From Watersipora subatra (lineage: Eukaryota > Bryozoa > Gymnolaemata > Cheilostomatida > Watersiporidae), in NCBI RefSeq assembly GCF_963576615.1, contig NC_088717.1, positions 57,119,526 to 57,183,525 on the forward strand: a stretch of DNA of 64,000 nucleotides, written 5' to 3'. Shown piece by piece: positions 1-10,812 of the stretch. The notes beneath the pieces are model-generated. The model worked only from the letters and a program-made list of their open reading frames with translations, ran no database searches and had not been told where the DNA came from. The stretch's first letter is position 1, and each line of letters begins with the position of its first letter. The translations under genes and the position numbers were made by a program.

Positions 1-879
1 CCCTTTATCTTTAAACAAGCTTAACTAAATGGAACTTCAAAGCTCTAAGAAACCTTTTTTAGAAAATAACAAACACCATATCAGCAGTTTCTAGACAACC
101 AGTTTTTATTCCTGCTGACTGTTCTCCTCAACAAACCTTCTCTCATTCTCATCAAACTCAAGTTAGCCAACCAGGAAAGATCAGCATTCCAAACCATTCA
201 TCTCTGTCATTATAAAGTCTTTGATCATCTAATTTAATTAAACTTGTTTCCTTTGCTATCAGGAATTGATAAATATACTGGTTCCATCTTTTCCTAAGTT
301 GTTTGGTTGGTCTGGTATCTTTCACGCTATAGTTGTGTCACAGCAATAGTCTTTTATTTCGATATTTAAACAATTTGATTTCTCTGGTATTTTATTCATC
401 TTAGTTATCATGTGAGCTTGTGGCATATCATTCTCTCTCCTACTGATATGTATATATTTAAATATTACTTTATTAGTAAAAATTTTATTTCAGACAGAAA
501 TTTTTTTCAAATTATGCCATACAAGAATCATGAAACAAAAAGGAAAAGTAAAAACAGCATCAGTTAACTTTTTCAAACAAATGGTTTGACGTAGAGCATT
601 TAAAATACCTTTCTCTGCTAAGAGAATGGATATTAAGTTGAATATTGTTAAAGCAGCCTGCAATAATGTTTTCAAAATAATTGTTAGATGTTGTATGATA
701 TTACTAATATTTTCTCTATACTGTTTTTATTAGCGTTCTATACTTTATTTTCATAAAGCACAATTAGCATAGTTTTCCAGAGTGTATGATTTTTTATAGT
801 TATATGCCTTGCTTTAAGGTGCTTGTGGAAGATTCTCAGATTTTTAAATTAAGTTTAGTTCCTTTGTTGACCTTAGAAT

Positions 880-970
880 CAATCAGCCTCAGATCTGATT
901 TCAATCAGTCTCAGATCGGATCTCAATCAGTCTCAGATCGGATCTCAATCAGTCTAGAATCAATCTCAAA
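880..970. repeat. 22-bp minisatellite, short array
   Basis: About four units of the type TCTCAGATCGGATCTCAATC plus AG. The same unit forms a longer array of about 13 copies at 30231-30515 in block B'. The unit contains overlapping AGATC/GATCT words, so parts of it are self-complementary. Confidence 0.8.
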
Positions 971-1127
971 CAGAGAGCTGCTGAGACAACTAGACATGGC
1001 TATCTGTTTCATCTCTACTGTCTCCATAGCTGACTCTGGCTATCTATAGAGCATTACTATTTGCTTTTTTATGAGTTAGTCTTGAGCCTTTATTTCTTAT
1101 AGCTTTCAAGTCTCACCATAATAATGT

Positions 1128-2262
1128 TCTGTAGGTCCTAGCTTGATTCTTATTGGTTCTGTAGGTTCTAGCTTGATTCTTATTGGTTCTGTAGGTCCTA
1201 GCTTGTTTCTTACTGGTTCTGTAGGTCCTAGCTTGTTTCTTATTGGTTTTGTAGGTCCTAGCTTGTTTCTTATTGGTTCTGTAGGTCATAGCTTGATTTT
1301 TATTGGTTCTGTAGGTTCTAGCTTGTTTTTTATTGGTTCTGTAGGTCCTAGCTTGTTTCTTATTGGTTCTGTAGGTCCTAGCTTGTTTCTTATTGGTTCT
1401 GTAGATCCTAGCTTGTTTCTTATTAGTTCCGTAGGTTCTAGCTTGATTCTCATTGGTTCTGTAGGTTCTAGCTTGATTCTTATTGGTTCTGTAGATCCTA
1501 GCTTGTTTCTTACTGGTTCTGTAGGTCCTAGCTTGTTTCTTATTGGTTTTGTAGGTCCTAGCTTGTTTCTTATTGGTTCTGTAGGTCATAGCTTGATTTT
1601 TATTGGTTCTGTAGGTTCTAGCTTGTTTTTTATTGGTTCTGTAGGTCCTAGCTTGTTTCTTATTGGTTCTGTAGGTCCTAGCTTGTTTCTTATTGGTTCT
1701 GTAGATCCTAGCTTGTTTCTTATTAGTTCCGTAGGTTCTAGCTTGATTCTCATTGGTTCTGTAGGTCTAGCTTGTTTCTTATTGGTTCTGTAGGTCCTAG
1801 CTTGTTTCTTATTGGTTCTGTAGGTCCTAGCTTGTTTCTTATTGGTTCTGTAGGTCCTAGCTTGATTCTTATTGGTTCTGTAGGTCCTAGCTTGTTTCTT
1901 ATTAGTTCCGTAGGTTCTAGCTTGATTCTTATTGGTTCTGTAGGTCTAGCTTGTTTCTTATTGGTTCTGTAGGTCCTAGCTTGTTTCTTATTGGTTCTGT
2001 AGGTTCTAGCTTGATTCTTATTGGTTCTGTAGGTTCTAGCTTGTTTCTTATTGGTTCTGTAGGTCCTAGCTTGTTTCTTAATGGTTCTGTAGGTCCTAGT
2101 TTGTTTCTTATTAGTTCTGTAGGTCTTAGCTTGATTCTTATTGGTTCTGTAGGTCCTAGTTTGTTTCTTATTGGTTCTGTAGTTCCTAGCTTGATTCTTA
2201 TTGGTTCTGTAGGTCTTATCTTGTTTCTTATTGGTTCTGTAGGTCTTAGTTTGTATCTGGTT
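1128..2262. repeat. 30-bp minisatellite, about 38 units
   Basis: Head-to-tail units built around GTTCTGTAGGTCCTAGCTTG followed by an A/T-rich decamer. Because 30 is a multiple of three, long open frames run through both strands; these are not genes. A ten-unit higher-order block, 1201-1466, recurs base for base by eye at 1501-1766. Block B' has only one unit at the matching place (about 30668-30697), so the expansion is specific to this copy. Confidence 0.93.
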
Positions 2263-2693
2263 GAGCTATTTTATCATCGTACATCAGGAAATCAGTCTAC
2301 AGTTGAGTATCTACTGTGACTTTAATGACAAGATACAAGTACATACGTAAAACAGAGGAGAAAGTAGTTAATGAATTTATGAAGATATGTACTATTTGAA
2401 ATAAATAAAATATTTAGCCAATGAACTATGGTTTAAAGTCACTTTGAGCTTTTAGCTGCATGCCAAGTTCTTACCCAATAATCAATCATATTTATAGAAA
2501 ATTTGTGATATATTTATTCAGTTTTCAAATGACTTTCACATTCATGAAGTATATTACAAATAATATGTAAGAGTGAAGTTATTAGTTTCAACTGAGGGTG
2601 CCAGCAAAGGGGTCAGCGATCACACCACCTGCATCAGTTCCAGTCTTTCCTGCATCATTGATGGTTTCCTTAGCATTGGCCAAAGCTTGAGCT

Positions 2694-4175
2694 CAATATC
2701 TCTTAAAATAGCTAAAGTAAAACCTTTATTTCAAAAAGGCTCAGTAAAGCTATGTTCAAATTATCGGCCTATTTCGATACTGCTTGTCATAAGCAAGATA
2801 CTGGAAAAGATCATGAACACACAAATAATGCAATATTTAAAAAGTAATAATTTGATTCATGAAAACCAGTTTGGATTTCGGAAAAATAAAAACACTTCAC
2901 TAGCTCTTACTCAATTCACAAATCAAATTTTAAAAGCATTTAATGATGAGAAAACCGTACTTGGAGTCTATCTTGATTTTAGTATAGCCTTTGATACCCT
3001 CGATCACCCAATTCTTTTATATAAGCTGAAACAGCTAAAGTTTAGTTCAAATTCTATTAAATGGGTGGAAAACTTTCTTTCTCAACGAAAGCAAGTCACC
3101 ATTATTGGACAATCTGTTTCTGATGAACTAAGCATTACATGTGGTGTTCCCCAGCGACCCATACCTGGCCCTACACTTTTTTTAATTTATATTAACGATT
3201 TACCAAACATTTTAACAGTTTTGACTCCCATCTTGTATGCCAATGATACAAACTTGTTTTTAGAATCCGAAGACTTAGATGAGCAAATTTCTGCAGTAAA
3301 TAATGAACTGAATGAAATCTAAAAATGGTGTACTATGAATAAACTAACATTAAATGTAGACAAAACAAACTTTATAATATTAAAAATCTATCAAAATAAA
3401 TACGAATTCCCTAGGACCGCTTTAACTTTGCATGGTAAAATTTTAAACCAAGTCGAAAGTGTAACATTTCTTGGTGTTCACATTAATACAAATTTATCAT
3501 GGAAGGATCACATAGACAAACTTTTTAATAGTGTTAAACTTTTGTTATGACTCTTATATAAATGCTCAAGTTATTTACCCCACAAAATTTTGGTTCTAAT
3601 TTACAACACATTTATTCATTCTAGATTCAGCTACTGTATTGAGGCTTGGGGAAACGCCCCAGGTAAATACGCAAACAAACTCAAACTTCTCCAAAAACGA
3701 GTCCTCAGGGTTTTGCATAAAAACCTAAATTAGAAAACACCTGACCATTTTTTCAAAAATCTTCAATTTTGACTGAATAAACTCTATAAATTTTGAACTC
3801 TCATCGCGTCTCATTAATTATTCTACAGCCTTAAATCACATTGCATTCATCAATATCCCACTCGCTGCCCTTTCTTAAATCTAAAGCTACTTTCATCTAA
3901 ATCTGCTTCGGGTCATCGCAGAATGTCTTACCAGCAGTCAGCACAATGCAACGCTCTGTCTGATGAACTGTGTAAGGTTGTGAGTGGGCCCACTTTTAGA
4001 CATGCCCTCAAGCTGTACCTGTTGAGTGGTGACTAAATAGTTTCTGGCTGCTCGCTGTTAACTTGTGGCCAGCGCCTTGACTAGCAATACTACTGCCCAG
4101 TTTGGGCCTCATCATTATTTCTTTTGTTGTTTTTCTGTTTTCATATCCTTTGATGAAATAAAACAAAACAAAGTA
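2694..4175 (+). mobile_element. 5'-truncated LINE (reverse transcriptase part)
   Basis: The frame from 2694 to 3322 reads as a non-LTR reverse transcriptase with the usual block order: SNYRPISIL, QFGFRK, LDFSIAFDTLDHPIL, GVPQ, a box at 3238-3252 that reads YANDT where the family has F/YADDT, then the thumb LTLNVDKTNF after one stop. One catalytic aspartate is therefore replaced by Asn. The C-terminal domain continues in broken form to about 4035, followed by a 3' end rich in AAAAC. The element sits two bases beyond the 3' splice acceptor of exon 7 in the decayed gene A copy, replacing its pyrimidine tract. It belongs to the Jockey/CR1-like group; the exact clade is not decided. Confidence 0.85.
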
Positions 4176-4194
4176 AAAGGTTTACAAGGTAGTA

Positions 4195-4425
4195 CAACTA
4201 ACAAAGAGACACAGAATCAATAGAGCTATGAAACAGTGTTTATAGGGATATGAAACACAAAGTCAATAGAGCTATGAAACAGTGTTTATGGAGATATGAA
4301 ACACAAAATCAATAGAGCTATGAAACACAGAGTAAATAGAGCTATGAAACAGTGTTTAAAGAAATATGAAAACACAGTATTAAGATCGCTCTGGAACAGT
4401 GTTTATAGGAGATCACAAAGAACAG
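4195..4425. repeat. 46-bp intronic minisatellite (left copy)
   Basis: About five diverged units containing GAGCTATGAAACAGTGTTTA and ATGAAACACAGAATCAATA, in intron 6 of the decayed gene A copy. The same array lies in the matching intron of intact gene A (25409-25770), so it predates the duplication. Confidence 0.85.
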
Positions 4426-5447
4426 GGAAAGCAGGTTTATACACGGCATTCATTAAGTTTGCTAGAACTATATTTTTATACTAGAGAGTTCAATACTGAA
4501 GCCCTAAGTGATTTGCTTAGAGAACATGACAGCTCTTCATTGTCAACTTCACTAGCTGGATGGCTTTATTTTGATTGTTCTTTGAGTACTTTAGAAAAGT
4601 GTTATAACTCACTGGCAATGCTAGTGACAGCCTCCTTAAGGGCATTCAGAGCATTGGTAGCATGGGCTCCTAGCTGAGTAGCTTGTCCCTTAAGGCTTTC
4701 AATGTGTGTGGTGAGCTTGTTCTTGAGGTCATTAAAGCTTCCCTTGGCAGCATCGACCAGATTGCCAGCGTGCTCCTTAGCTTGAGCTCCAAGTGCGGCA
4801 ATACCCTACAATGTAGCACACCCTATTTATGTTCCGCTAGACAACTTTTATATATCATAACATCACAAGCAAAGGTTTGACATCAGAGGGAAATACATGT
4901 TAAACTCACTGTCTTAAGGCTGTCAATGTATGGTTGGAACATGTCAGACACGCTTCCAGCACAGTCAGCCAGTTTCTGCTTAGCAGCGTTCCATGAATCT
5001 CCGATTGAGTCGAATCCGAGAATGGCTCTCTCATCAACCTTCTTACCAAACCTCTCTCTCAACTTGGACATACCAGCCTGGAAAATGCCTCTAATTTTGG
5101 AAGCAATAGTGGAGGCCATGCTGAGGAATCCCTTCTTTTTTCTTTGTTGAACTCCTCTACAACATCATAATGTATGTGAAGACAATGTTTGCTTTTAAAT
5201 TTTTCTCTTCTTGGTATTCAAAAAATCTAAATTTGTAATCCAACTTACAAATAATTTCATCAACCTTTTTGTCAGCATCGTCTTCAATTTAAAAAAAAAA
5301 TCTTGGTCAGCGATCATACCAGGGAGTTTGGCGACAGCCTTCTTAAAGTTTTCCTGAAGCTTCTCTTTGAGCTACAACACAGACATGTCTGAGACATCAT
5401 GATCCGTGTGAGCTTAGGCTATGTACTTCTTGATCTCTTATTATAAC

Positions 5448-5621
5448 TGTTAGATTATTACAATTAGATAAAGAACACAGCTTGTCTGAATGCTCAGCAT
5501 TTAATAAGTGTTTTTTATAAGTCGCACACAATAGAACATGAGTCATTAAAATCTTCCAGAACAGTGGGTGTGGTTAACAACAATACAAGCACGGGGGTAG
5601 ACAACTCTTAATAATACAACA
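5448..5621 (-). repeat. LTR of the gypsy element (3' side)
   Basis: Begins TGTTAGATTATTAC and ends ACAACA on the plus strand. Matches 9623-9799 with about a dozen substitutions. Confidence 0.92.
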
Positions 5622-8600
5622 TCCCCCTTCAAGCTCTAAACAAGAATATAATGATTGTACTTCCAACAAAAGTAACATATAATAAACTGAATGAGAAACA
5701 TGTAAGAACTGTTTGTTTGCTATAGAATACAAACAAACTGCACACCATCAATGATTGTCTTTGCTATTCATGACCAGTTGCCTCAAACTTTACTGGGGAC
5801 TTTTGATTTTCTGAGATCTGTGTAGAGGGGCATTTGGCTCCATATTGTCAACATCTGATTTGTTTCTGAGCAATCTACCAGTTTTTGTCTCAACTATAAC
5901 TTTCCTTGTAATATTGTCAGATGCAGCAATCACCTTTCTATTTCTCTGTTTATCTCTGACCCAGACATCATCTCCAAAGTGAACAGGTGCTAGAGGTATT
6001 ACTTTACAGTTACTATCATGGTTCTGCTTCATCCTTGACTTATATTGTTCATTTGATGCAATGAATCGGGCATGATCTGGTTGTTTGGGCAGCAAATCAT
6101 CTGGATGAGTTACCACAGTGGTTCTAAGTTTCTTTCTTATCAACAGTTCTGCAGGGGAGTACAGGCCAAACTGTGGTGAAGAACAGTAAGCCAGAAGTGC
6201 CAGATATGGGTCCTCTTCTTTAACCAGCATTTTCTTGATGGTTTGCATTCCTCTCTCTGCAGCTCCATTTCCTCTATGATATTCTGGACTGCCTGTAACG
6301 TGACAGAATCCATACTGGATGGTGAAGTCTGCAAACTCATTACTATAATACTGTGGACCATTATCAGATATTACTGTCTGATAATTACTACATGATAACC
6401 TTTTTTGATGAGAAGTCTCGTGCACCTAAAAGAGCTAATTCTGGATAGCGAGAGTAATAATCAATGACTAACAGGTAAATTGGACCCTTGAAGTGTAGGA
6501 GATCGGTGCCAAGCATTTGCCAAGGACTATCTGGAGTAGAGGTTGGCCTGAGAAGTTCCCATTGTTTGTTGGAATTTACTCAATAGTCATTACAGTCTCT
6601 TATCATCTGTTCAATATCTTTGGGCATTCCTGGTCACCACAGGCTGTTCTTAGCTCTTGATTGACATTTGGTGACTCCAAGATGTCCCTTATAAAGGTCC
6701 TTCAACACTTGTTTTCTTTGGCTTACCGGGATGACTAATCGGGTACCAAGCATCAGAAACCCTTTACTCATTGACAAGAGAGATTTTCTGTCAAAGTAGG
6801 GTTTCAGAAGTGTGTCTTCTAAGGACAAGTAGACAGGCCACTCTCCTTCAACAAATCTGATCACTTGGGAAATAGTTGTGTCGTCTCTCTGATCAACTTT
6901 CAATTGCTCTAATCTAGAATCTGAGCCACTAGGAGATACAACTAAATCAACATAATGCTCCATTTCATCCACTCGTGCTACATCTGAACTATTTGGTTCT
7001 GCAGAGGTATATCGAGAGAGTGTATATGCCGTCATATTCATAGCTCCCTTGATATGTTTCATCATGTACTGAAATCTCTGTAGACGAAGCTTGAATCCAT
7101 GGAGTCTAGGTAGCAATCTATCAAGGAACATATCTCCAAATAGTTATACCAGAGGTTGATGATCAGTCTCTATTGTAACATTTTCCATACCTAGGACATG
7201 GAGAGCAAACTTTTCCATAGCCCAGCAGACTCCTAAACCCTCTTCCTCTATAGTTGCATATCTCTGTTCTGTCTCTGTCAGAGAACGACTTGCAGCAGCA
7301 ACCAGCCTCGGACTTCCATCATCTTAAGCTTGTGTGAGAGTAGCACCAAGACCCAATTTGCTTGCATCTGAGGTTATTACAGTTTCTTTCTTTACATCAT
7401 ATATAGCGAGAACAGGTGCATCAGCAAAACATTTTTCAGTTTCTGGAATGCGGACTCCTGAGGATCCAACCACTGCCATGGCCCCTTGAGTAGCGCTCTC
7501 AATGGCTCTGTAATGTTGGCAAGCTCAGATGACAATTTAGCATAATGTTTTACTATGCCCAGAAGACTTCTAACACCATGAACATCAACAGGTCGGGGGA
7601 AATCCAATATTCTTTGCAGCCTTGGTCCTGCATGAGTGCCCTGCTCACCAATCAGGTGTCCAAAAAACTCAACAGATGGGGCACTAAATTTGCATTTTGT
7701 CTTGTTTAAGGTCATACCAGCGTCAGCAATCTTGTCCAAAACCGCCTGTAGTCGTTCATCATGTTGCTGTTGATCTTTCCCAAATACAAGCAAATCATCC
7801 ATGTGTATGACAACACCTTCACAGTCTTTAAGAATTATGTTCATCTCGGCAGAGAAGATTTCTGGGCTACTGGATAGGCCTTGTGGAAGTTGAAGATATC
7901 TAAACCGTCCTTTATGAGTGAGGAAAGTGGTCAGATAACTGGAGTCTAAGCTAAGTGGAATCTGCCAAAAACCACTATTGGCATCTATTTAAAAAAACAC
8001 TGTTCCTCTATCTAACATAGCTAAACTCGCATCCACTGATGCCATGGGATGAATTTTCCGTTGGATAAACCTGTTAAGCTCTGTGAAGTCAGATACAATT
8101 CTTACTTCCTCCTAATTAGCTTTTGGAACCACCACCATTGGAGCACACTATGATGTAGGTTCATTAGGTCCAACCTTCTTGATGACTCCATCTTCTACCA
8201 TCTTATGAAGCGCTCTATCTGCTTTGTCTCTCAGTGGAAATGATATCGGTCTGGGAACATGTATAGCATAAGGTACTGCTTTCTCTTTCAACTTGATAGA
8301 ATATTCCTTGCCAACTTTCCAAGTCCTGAAAACAACTTAGGATTGATAGTGACACTCCCAATGTGGCATTGATCTTCATCAACCTTGATTAGCTTCAACT
8401 CATCACAAGCTCTCCTACCAAGTAATGGCATTTTCTGGTTTGGAACTAGATTTATATATTCCTCAGTAATCTCACTCTTGGCAGTCATCTTACACTGATT
8501 ATCCCAATACAGTTTAGTGGTGTGTGTCCGGGTCCATATAACTTTTTGCCAGAAGGCAAAACATCACCAGTTAACTGATTTGGTCCACATACACTCAAAG

Positions 8601-9622
8601 CAGCTCCTGTATCCAGTTTAAATCTGGCTCGCTGGATTTTCACAGCATTTGCGTGTACTCATCAATCTGCATACCAGGAGTCAGTCATAGACGAGTTAGT
8701 GGCATTTATGGTGTTTATTTCACCCAGATAAACTTCTTCTGTAACATCATGATCTTCTGTTTCATTTATATGAGATTCTTGTCTACACATAACTGCCCAA
8801 TGATCAAACTTTTGGCAACGCTTACACTGCGTACCATATGCAGGACAACTCTGACCCTTATTGTGACTCTTCCCACAATTCTCACATTTCTGCTTGGAAA
8901 ATCCATGTTTTGCTGACTTGACAGGTTTCTCTCTTCTAAACTGAAATACTGCATTGACATGTTCAGATTTTTCCTCAGCGTTTTGGTGCTTCAGTTTTCC
9001 TGACTTTTCAGCAATTCTCGATGACTTGATCACATAGTCGAGAGACAACTTTTCATCTGATTCTCTCATAAGCTCTTTTTTATCATCCAAGCCAAAAAGC
9101 AGTTTGTCTCGAATCAAGGAATCTCTCCAATTACCAAATTGACAACCCTCAGCCAACTGTCTTGGTTTCATCAAAAATACATCCACAGTGTCACCACCTT
9201 GACTGCTATTGTGAAACTTAAATCTACTCATCACCTGACCTGGGACTGCAATATTTTTGAAATCTTTTGATAACATCATCTAACTTCTTCCCAGCAGTTC
9301 CCCCTCTAGCTCTTCAGTATTGCCGTCATCATCAAGTTGTGATTTGAACTTCATCTGCAAATAGACTTATCTTACATCCTCACCCCTGCCTGAATAAGGC
9401 CAGCTTTCTCTTTTCAGCTGCCTTAGTAGTTCCAGTCAGGTCAATTGTTAAAAGGTAGTCACTGAAAGCCCTCTGCCAACGACACCATTCACCAGACAAA
9501 TCCTCACACCTTAAATCCAGCTGCTGAGGAGACAAAATTCCTTCCATAATGATTAATATGTCACTGTTATACTGAAAGTTTCAAATATAATCTTGCTATC
9601 CACACATTTACTACTGCCACCA

Positions 9623-9799
9623 TGTTAGATTATTACTATTAAATAAAGAACACAGCTTGTCTGAATGCTCGACATTTAATAAGTGTCTTACATAAGTCAC
9701 ACGCAATAGAACATGAGTCATTAGAATCTTCCAGAGCAGTGGGTGTGGTTAACAACAATATAAGCACGGGGGTAGACAACTCTTAATAATACAACAACA
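9623..9799 (-). repeat. LTR of the gypsy element (5' side)
   Basis: Second LTR copy, 3 bp longer at its outer end (an extra ACA), followed directly by the target duplication ATAAC at 9800-9804. Confidence 0.9.
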
Positions 9800-10435
9800 A
9801 TAACAATCACTTGTTTAGATAGAAAACTCGCCTGTTTAAGCTTGTCAACGCCTTGGGTAAAATGCTCAGTGTTCAAGTGCTCCAGAACAGTTTTAAGTAC
9901 AGCTACAAAAGTTATGCTCAAATCTATCAGCTCCAATCAACAAGTACAGATTTGAACTGCTATTCAAGAACAGTTTAGATTTGTCACCCCACCATTTCCA
10001 GCTTTTGTAAACAGGCTGCATCTTTGGCACAAAACACTGTCCAGAACATTCTGTCTAACATCAGCCAGATTTTGTTTGAGTTTTTTGAGATGGTAACTGA
10101 TGTGTTCATAAAACTGTGTCACAGAAAAATGTTTCCCAATTTCCACAAGTTGGAAAAAACAGGCATCGCTTACAGCCATAACATAAAGAAATACATTAGA
10201 GCTAAATGACACTTACTCAAACACCAATTCTGGTGGGCCTGGGGAGTTGTGACATCTTGGGCAAAAGCTCCGACAATGGCTGCGGTCAGTATTACTACAG
10301 CAAACTTCATCTTTTTAAAATTAGTTTTTAATTCATTTAATAGTTAGCTAATTGCTAACAAACATGATATTTATGAAGTTATCAACCATTTCGGAATATA
10401 ACTGTATACTGTGATAATTAACAGTCTATTTAAAG

Positions 10436-10812
10436 ATGTGAATGCGTCAAAGAAGTCAATCAAGTAAAATTAAAACCAGTATGAGGCTGAAACATCAGCT
10501 ACAATTTGATGTCATTTTTGTCTTTGTAGATTAGCCCTGTCCAGAGATATAAACGTTTGAAAAAAACTTTTTTTGAAGTGGTCAGATTCAAGCGAGTGTT
10601 TTATTTGTGACGTGTATAGTGAGTGTATATGCAGAATCCGTGAGCGATAAATATATAATCTCTTCTTTAGCAAATCATCAGCACGAAAGGTTTATATACA
10701 TGTAGGTCATAATAAATGCTATCGCTTGTAAAACGCATTGTCTGAGATTTTGAAGATCCTCGTCGTTAGAGATTTTACTGATTAAAGAAATATGGCTTCA
10801 GATTCGAGCGAA
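10436..10812. other. Spacer with no recognised gene
   Basis: Homology with the gene A 5' region (27768-27850) stops at about 10430. The rest, up to the LINE tail, has no open frame or repeat that I can name. Confidence 0.5.

Larger units (their letters stand above)
1..2330. repeat. Segmental duplication block B (left copy)
   Basis: Bases 1-780 align by eye, at roughly 85-90 % identity with small indels, with 28316-28770 plus 29885-30200. The blocks then share a 22-bp repeat, a single-copy stretch and the edge of a 30-bp repeat up to about 2300 (matching 30770). The block ends about 60 bp before the sequence that also flanks the 3' end of gene A. I see no host gene in it. Short open frames exist, but differences between the two copies do not favour silent changes, so they look non-coding. 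Confidence 0.75.
5448..9799 (-). mobile_element. Ty3/gypsy LTR retrotransposon fossil, K02A2.6/Mag-like
   Basis: A complete-length but broken element of about 4.35 kb on the minus strand. Its LTRs of about 175 bp (5448-5621 and 9623-9799) are roughly 93 % identical by eye. It is flanked by the 5-bp duplication ATAAC (5443-5447 and 9800-9804). A purine tract abuts the LTR at 5622, and a primer-binding-like stretch beginning TGGTGGCAGTAG lies inside the other LTR. Order along the minus strand: gag with two CCHC knuckles (about 8660-9540), aspartic protease with the LDTGA motif (near 8600), reverse transcriptase with an MDD box (about 7390-8280), RNase H (about 6640-7390) and integrase with the GNGAAERGMQ motif (about 5790-6640). 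No envelope gene is seen. Several breaks interrupt the frames. It inserted into intron 3 of the gene A duplicate, so it is younger than that duplication. Confidence 0.92.
2582..10310 (-). pseudogene. Decayed duplicate of the secreted helical protein gene A
   Basis: All seven coding exons of gene A can be traced in order on the minus strand: the ATG at 10308-10310 with a signal peptide beginning MKFAVVILTAAIVGAFAQ, exon 2 near 9985-10113, exon 3 near 9850-9896, exon 4 near 5249-5370, exon 5 near 4914-5170, exon 6 at 4613-4805 and exon 7 at 2582-2691. Exons 6 and 7 keep the exact lengths of the intact gene (193 and 110 bases). Exon 4 has a one-base loss at an A/T homopolymer near 5291. Exon 5 has another one-base loss near 5140, and its 3' splice acceptor AG has changed. 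Exon 3 lacks 42 bp in frame, and its donor reads GC instead of GT. A premature stop falls just before the normal end in exon 7. Introns 3 and 6 carry a gypsy element and a LINE. Homology upstream stops near 10430, before the gene A promoter. I am confident of the homology and fairly confident that it makes no full protein. Confidence 0.88.

Noticed and set aside
490-675. Hydrophobic 61-codon frame in block B with a related stretch in B'
   Set aside because: The ATG is absent in B' and the frames diverge by an indel; no splice context supports a gene.
1113-2319. Long open frames on both strands giving 10-residue repeats
   Set aside because: They follow from a 30-bp tandem repeat without stops; there is no start context, splice signal or counterpart in block B'.
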